Shown here: piece after piece, positions 59,999 to 64,000 of the stretch
How positions within the stretch are numbered: the first letter of the stretch is position 1
How the letters are laid out: every line of letters begins with the position of its first letter
DNA from: Phalacrocorax aristotelis
Lineage: Eukaryota; Chordata; Aves; Suliformes; Phalacrocoracidae
Length of the DNA stretch: 64,000 nucleotides
Reading direction: 5' to 3'
NCBI RefSeq assembly: GCF_949628215.1
Contig: NW_027441204.1
Span: forward strand, 1-64,000
Program-made: the position numbers and the translations under genes
The notes under the pieces: model-generated
The model's input: only the letters and a program-made list of their open reading frames with translations
What the model was told of the DNA's origin: nothing
The model's database searches: none

Positions 59999-62900
59999 TT
60001 AGATTAGTTCATCTCCACCCCTGCGGTGGGCATCTGCTGCCCGACAGGAGTCCGCTGCCCTGTCCGTGTTGGCCTTCATGCGCGCTGCCAGGCGGGAGAA
60101 CGTCTGCCTGCTGGAAGTGCCCTCCAGGCTGAAGAGCTGCTCCAGTAAGGAAAGGCAGCAGCTCTGCTGCAGCAGCCAGGCTAGCCTCTTCCTCCTGCCA
60201 CACAAGAGAAAGTGATGGGCCCAGAGGCTCTAGCTGTACAGTGCTAAAGCGACCAGGGCGGGGGGCAAGCAGGGCGGTGGACAAGCCGGTTACACCTCCT
60301 CGGAGGAAAGGGGGCTGATGGAAGGAGGGCTGCTGGAGCAGAAGGCAGCAAACAAAGATGTGCCGCCGGGGGAAGCTGACCGCTTGAGAGGGCGTGTTGG
60401 CACTACGGCCTCAGGTTAGGTGTGGCCTCAAGACTGGGCTCAAGCAGCTCTGGGCCTGGATGCTTGGGACCAGGTGGGAAATGGCTCTTCCTCCCCTGGC
60501 TTCTCACTTCTGCTTCTTACCGGGCCTCCTGCGGAAGGGAGGCTGCTCTTCTGGCAACGTAAGCGGCACACTGCAACTTTTCCACCTGAGACTTGACCAA
60601 GGCTCCAACAGTGGTCCGGGGGAACTTCCTTTTGAGCAGGCTCAAAGCCTCCAGGATCATTTTCTTTGCCAGCTCCATGCGTCCCATACGATAGCAGACC
60701 TGCAAGGGAAAAGGGAAACGTCCCGATGGGGACCAGTGGCCCAAGAGACTGCAGGAATCTGCCAGTGGCTGCAGATGCCCCAGGGACATCCCCTGCAACT
60801 GGGGAAGGCGTCCAGCTCTGTCCCCCCGGAGATCCCGCCGGACCTCTCCGTCTCTTTACCTCCCCTTTGAGGCTGAAGAAGGTGGCCTCTTCAAAGCGGG
60901 CTATCACATTCGCTTTCTTGTCTACGGAGTTCCTCAGGACCTCCGCTTCATTCAGCTTCACGAGGGCCTTTGTGCAAGCACACAGAGAGCAGCAGGTGAG
61001 CGTGGGTGCAGAGCCCACAGCCAGCCTTGCCCTTCCCCCTTGCCTCTGGCGTCTGTCTTAAGAGGGCCTGTTCCTCCCCCTCGGTGATGCCCGCTCAAAC
61101 ACAGTCACACTGGCTCAGAGCGCAGGCACCACTGATCCTTCAGACCGCCTCCCTGCTAACGCCCCTTGTCCTAAGGGCACAGTGCCCTGTGCCTCTTGCC
61201 GCAGAAGAGGCAAAGCAGGGGAAGAAGTCAGGGTCTGAGCCCAGCGTTTCCCTTCTGAGGCCCCACAGAGGCATGCCCTGTTGCAACGGGGAAGTTGTCC
61301 TGCCCAGAGCCAGGCGACTGAGAGGACTCCGTGCACAGAGGGTGCTGGCAAGCAGGGCAACTCACCATGTCGCTGTTGGAGACATGCAGGTAGGCAGCCG
61401 CACACTCCAGAAGGTAGTAGAAGGCTCTGGCAGCATCACCCATTGCCATGTAGTGGCGAGCCAAAGGCACCAGCACCGATTCCACGATGGCTTTGCACTC
61501 ACAGGAGCATGCGCCGCTGTCCTTCCCATCGGCCTTGCTGGGCACCTCAGTTGTCTGTTCGCTCTTTGCCACAGGCCGCCCTGCCACACTAGTCAGAGGA
61601 CGGTTCCCAGGGGAAGAAGAGAGCAAAGAATACACAGGCATCACTTAGAGTGGTCTTTCTCCCCACACAGACGACAGAAAAAGCCCTTTGTTCAAAGCAG
61701 AGCGTGAGGCCACGGGCAGGCGTGACTCATGCAGGTGCTCCTCCCCTGCAGATTTTGCCAGCGCTGCTCGGTAGGAACTGGAAAGCAAGGGCTGCTCCGG
61801 TGACGTGTGACCATTGCCCTGAGCCCATGGGCTTCCTCAAGCACTCTCTCATCTCCATGGCCATCTCCTCCCAGCTCCCACCCCACAGACAGCCTCTTCC
61901 CTAAGCTACAGTCACAACCGGCAGCCAGATTCCCGAGTTTCCTTTGCCTCCTGTGGAGACCCTGTGCTCACTGGCTTCAAAAATAACCAAAACCTGGTCT
62001 GCTCACCCAAAATCCTCCCCCATGAAAGCCTGCTGCTGCCGCCGCAGTGCATCTTCAGCATCTGGCGAGAACACAGGGGGTTAGACACCTCCTCGCGTAC
62101 GCCGGGGTAAGAGCTGCTCTCCCTCTCCCAGCGGGGCTTGCAAGGATCCTTGCAAGGGTCCCAACACACTGAGGAAAGCCTGCAGTGGTCATCCTCACCT
62201 CCTGGGCTTGTCCCTAGCAGATCTACTCCCACCCGATCCCCAGCACACACCCCTGGGCTCCTGGAGGGCCCGGGCTGTGGAGCACGGCGCACAGCATACC
62301 CTCAGTGGCGTGGGTCCTATCCCTCTTCAGCTGCTCTCCTGCAAGCACCAAGGTCTCCCAGCTGCGTGAGTCGCCCTGGTCAGCAGAGCCCTGGCACCTC
62401 CCTCCATCCTGGGTGCTGGTGACGGCGAAGCGGTGGAAGGCAACAAACTCTCCTTGGCCGCAGCTCTTGCATTTGTGCGCGTGCCGCTCCAGGAAGGCGG
62501 CACACGTGCGGTGCAAGGCGACCCGCTGTCTCTTGGGCCACAGCTGGTAGGCAGCCTCCTGCAGCAGCACGACACGGAAGGCCAGAGCGCCAGACTGCTG
62601 CACCACGGTCATCCTCAGAGCGGGCGTCTCCACATCTGCAAGGCAAAGGGCCTTTGCATCAGCCCCAGCTGGGGCCAAGGCTCAGGGCCATCCCAGCCGG
62701 GACACCAAAGTCACGCCTTGGGGCGCACCCTCGGCAGCAAACCTGCACTGCTGCACACCGAGCCTTGCAGCACGGGGTGGAAGGGCCCACCTTGCCTTGC
62801 TTGACGCTAGCACGGCCCTGGGGACACAGTGCTCAGCTGCGCTCCAGGCAGCAGCTGGGGATGTTGCTGCCAGCCAAAGCGAGCCCTGGCCCGCGCTTTC

Positions 62901-64000
62901 TCCCTGCTCTTGGCAAGGCAGTCCCCAGCCTCCTGAGCTTCCCGCCCTGCTCCACAGGGGAATCAAAGCTGAGTGAAAGCCTGTCAAAGGGCCCGGGGCT
63001 CTCTGGAGGCCATCTTTGGTCTGGACGCTGCAGGCGGCCCGCAGAGGATGTCAGGGGTTCCACAAGCCCTCCTATGCCTGCGCTATAAGCAGCGCCTGGA
63101 GGCCGCGGAGCAGAGGCACTTGGGACGGCTGGTGGGAACTCCCCTCCACCACAAAGCTCGTGTGCTTTGAGATCGGCTCGTAAGATCTTTGCACAACCCC
63201 TCCTGAACAGCCATGCCTGCCTGAGCTCCACCCAGCCATCACCGGGGGCGGGGGCAGGGGGGGAGCGCACCATGCCCGGGGGAGCCCATCAGGACACAGC
63301 TGGGAGCTCCCTTGTCCACCTCACTGCTACCACTTACCGCTCTCCGCCTGCACAGAGGTGCCTGGCCTCTTGGTAGGATCTTGGACATCTTCTGGCACCT
63401 CTGTGTTTTTCAGCCACTTAAGGATGTTGTCCTTCACCAGCATGGTCAACACACAATTCACCTTGTGCCTCATGTCAGCCGGAAGGACGTGCAAGAGCAG
63501 CTGGGTGGTAAACACGGGCCCGATGACAGCCGCATACTTCAAAACGGTCTGCTTCAGCGGCTTTAGCTGGTCCAGCTGAGACAGCGCAATCTCTGCCAGA
63601 AAGAAGCAACACATCTCTCTCTCGCCTCTTCCCCATGCTCAGGCTGGAGAGTTTCAACACAGGAAACGGGGTAGATGTTGGCCTCCTCTCCTCGGGACTG
63701 CACCTGCTGGGCAATCGCAACCCAGGGCAGGCGTCTTCAAAATGGCTCCGCTCCTGCTGCAGCCACCGGCCACAAGGCCTGGGGAAAAGCGAGACGCTCA
63801 AACGCACGCTCCCCCACCAAGGGTGAGGAGGGCAGGACCCAGCAGGTCCATGCAGCCCATGATGCGCCCTACCAGGTCTGGAGTAGGTTTTTGCCCTACA
63901 GTGCGCACAGAGAACTTTCCCCAGCCCAGAGGTGGACTCGGAGCTCCACACAACGATTGTCTGAACGTGGCCAGACGATACTACTCCTTTCTTTTCCATT
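59999..64000 (-). CDS. ADCY10: ADCY10-like soluble adenylyl cyclase, 3' exons (copy B, cut by window end)
   Basis: Last seven exons of a second ADCY10 copy: 63592-63338, 62635-62300, 62061-62007, 61588-61366, 60967-60860, 60699-60521, 60194-59999 (TAA). They cover the region after the NTPase domain, including a conserved CKSCGQGEF (CxxC) segment and the TPR-like helical part, and end at the same shortened C terminus as copy A. All splice sites and the frame are intact. Of the few coding differences from A that I saw, one alters a residue (ATLFSL to ATFFSL) and about four are silent. The catalytic domains lie beyond 64,000, so activity cannot be judged. Confidence 0.88.

Larger units (their letters stand above)
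43706..64000 (+). repeat. Segmental duplication, copy B (of 1-22,713)
   Basis: Direct-orientation second copy of the window's first 22.7 kb. Differences from A: no solo LTR; minus 2 bp near 46,810; minus 8 bp near 47,906; minus 17 bp near 48,546; minisatellite shorter by 1,733 bp; a few 1-bp indels near 59,604 and 60,220; minus 7 bp near 63,910; scattered substitutions. The duplication runs off both window ends, so neither boundary is visible. Confidence 0.95.

Overview
The window is vertebrate nuclear DNA, almost certainly from a bird. It is GC-rich, has genes of short exons with GT-AG introns, and carries many CR1 LINE fragments, several ending in the avian CR1 tail (ATTCTGTGATTCTATG type). 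No bacterial, organellar or CRISPR features were seen. The species cannot be named from the sequence.

The main structure is a direct, same-strand duplication. Positions 1 to about 22,713 (copy A) recur at 43,706-64,000 (copy B). Identity looks well above 99% in the stretches I compared by eye. Copies start 43,705 bp apart; the offset falls to about 41,294 bp through indels. The two largest are a 649-bp solo LTR present only in A (1271-1919) and a minisatellite with 24 cores in A but 3 in B. Either this is a tandem array of about 41-44 kb units or an assembly that laid two haplotypes end to end. The sequence alone cannot decide.

Each unit holds two recognisable host genes. On the + strand is a maestro heat-like repeat (MROH) gene: its 3' end in A (1-3556) and eleven exons in B (41,111-46,608). 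On the - strand is ADCY10, the soluble bicarbonate-responsive adenylyl cyclase. In A it is complete in 25 exons (34,436 down to 18,706), giving an open frame of about 1,255 codons with two cyclase domains, a P-loop NTPase domain and a shortened C-terminal region. In B only the last seven exons fall inside the window (63,592-59,999). A third, tentative - strand gene for a signal-peptide-bearing, cysteine-containing, possibly type I membrane protein lies between them (14,947-11,225 in A; 56,239-52,517 in B).

Layout: 1-3.8 kb MROH 3' exons; 3.8-7.1 kb CR1 pieces and unassigned DNA; 7.18-9.14 kb a YY1/NRF1/ZNF143-like promoter module running into a minisatellite built from the ZNF143-like site; 9.2-10.25 kb reversed CR1 with a nested CR1 tail; 10.25-18.3 kb unassigned DNA, the tentative gene and a CR1; 18.7-34.4 kb ADCY10 A; 34.4-41.1 kb region between divergent genes, with a 232-bp repeat, a Gln/Pro-rich open stretch, a CpG-rich promoter-like island and a long purine tract; 41.1-64 kb MROH B followed by the copy of A. 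ADCY10 is a sperm-function gene in mammals. No joint pathway between it and MROH can be shown from sequence.
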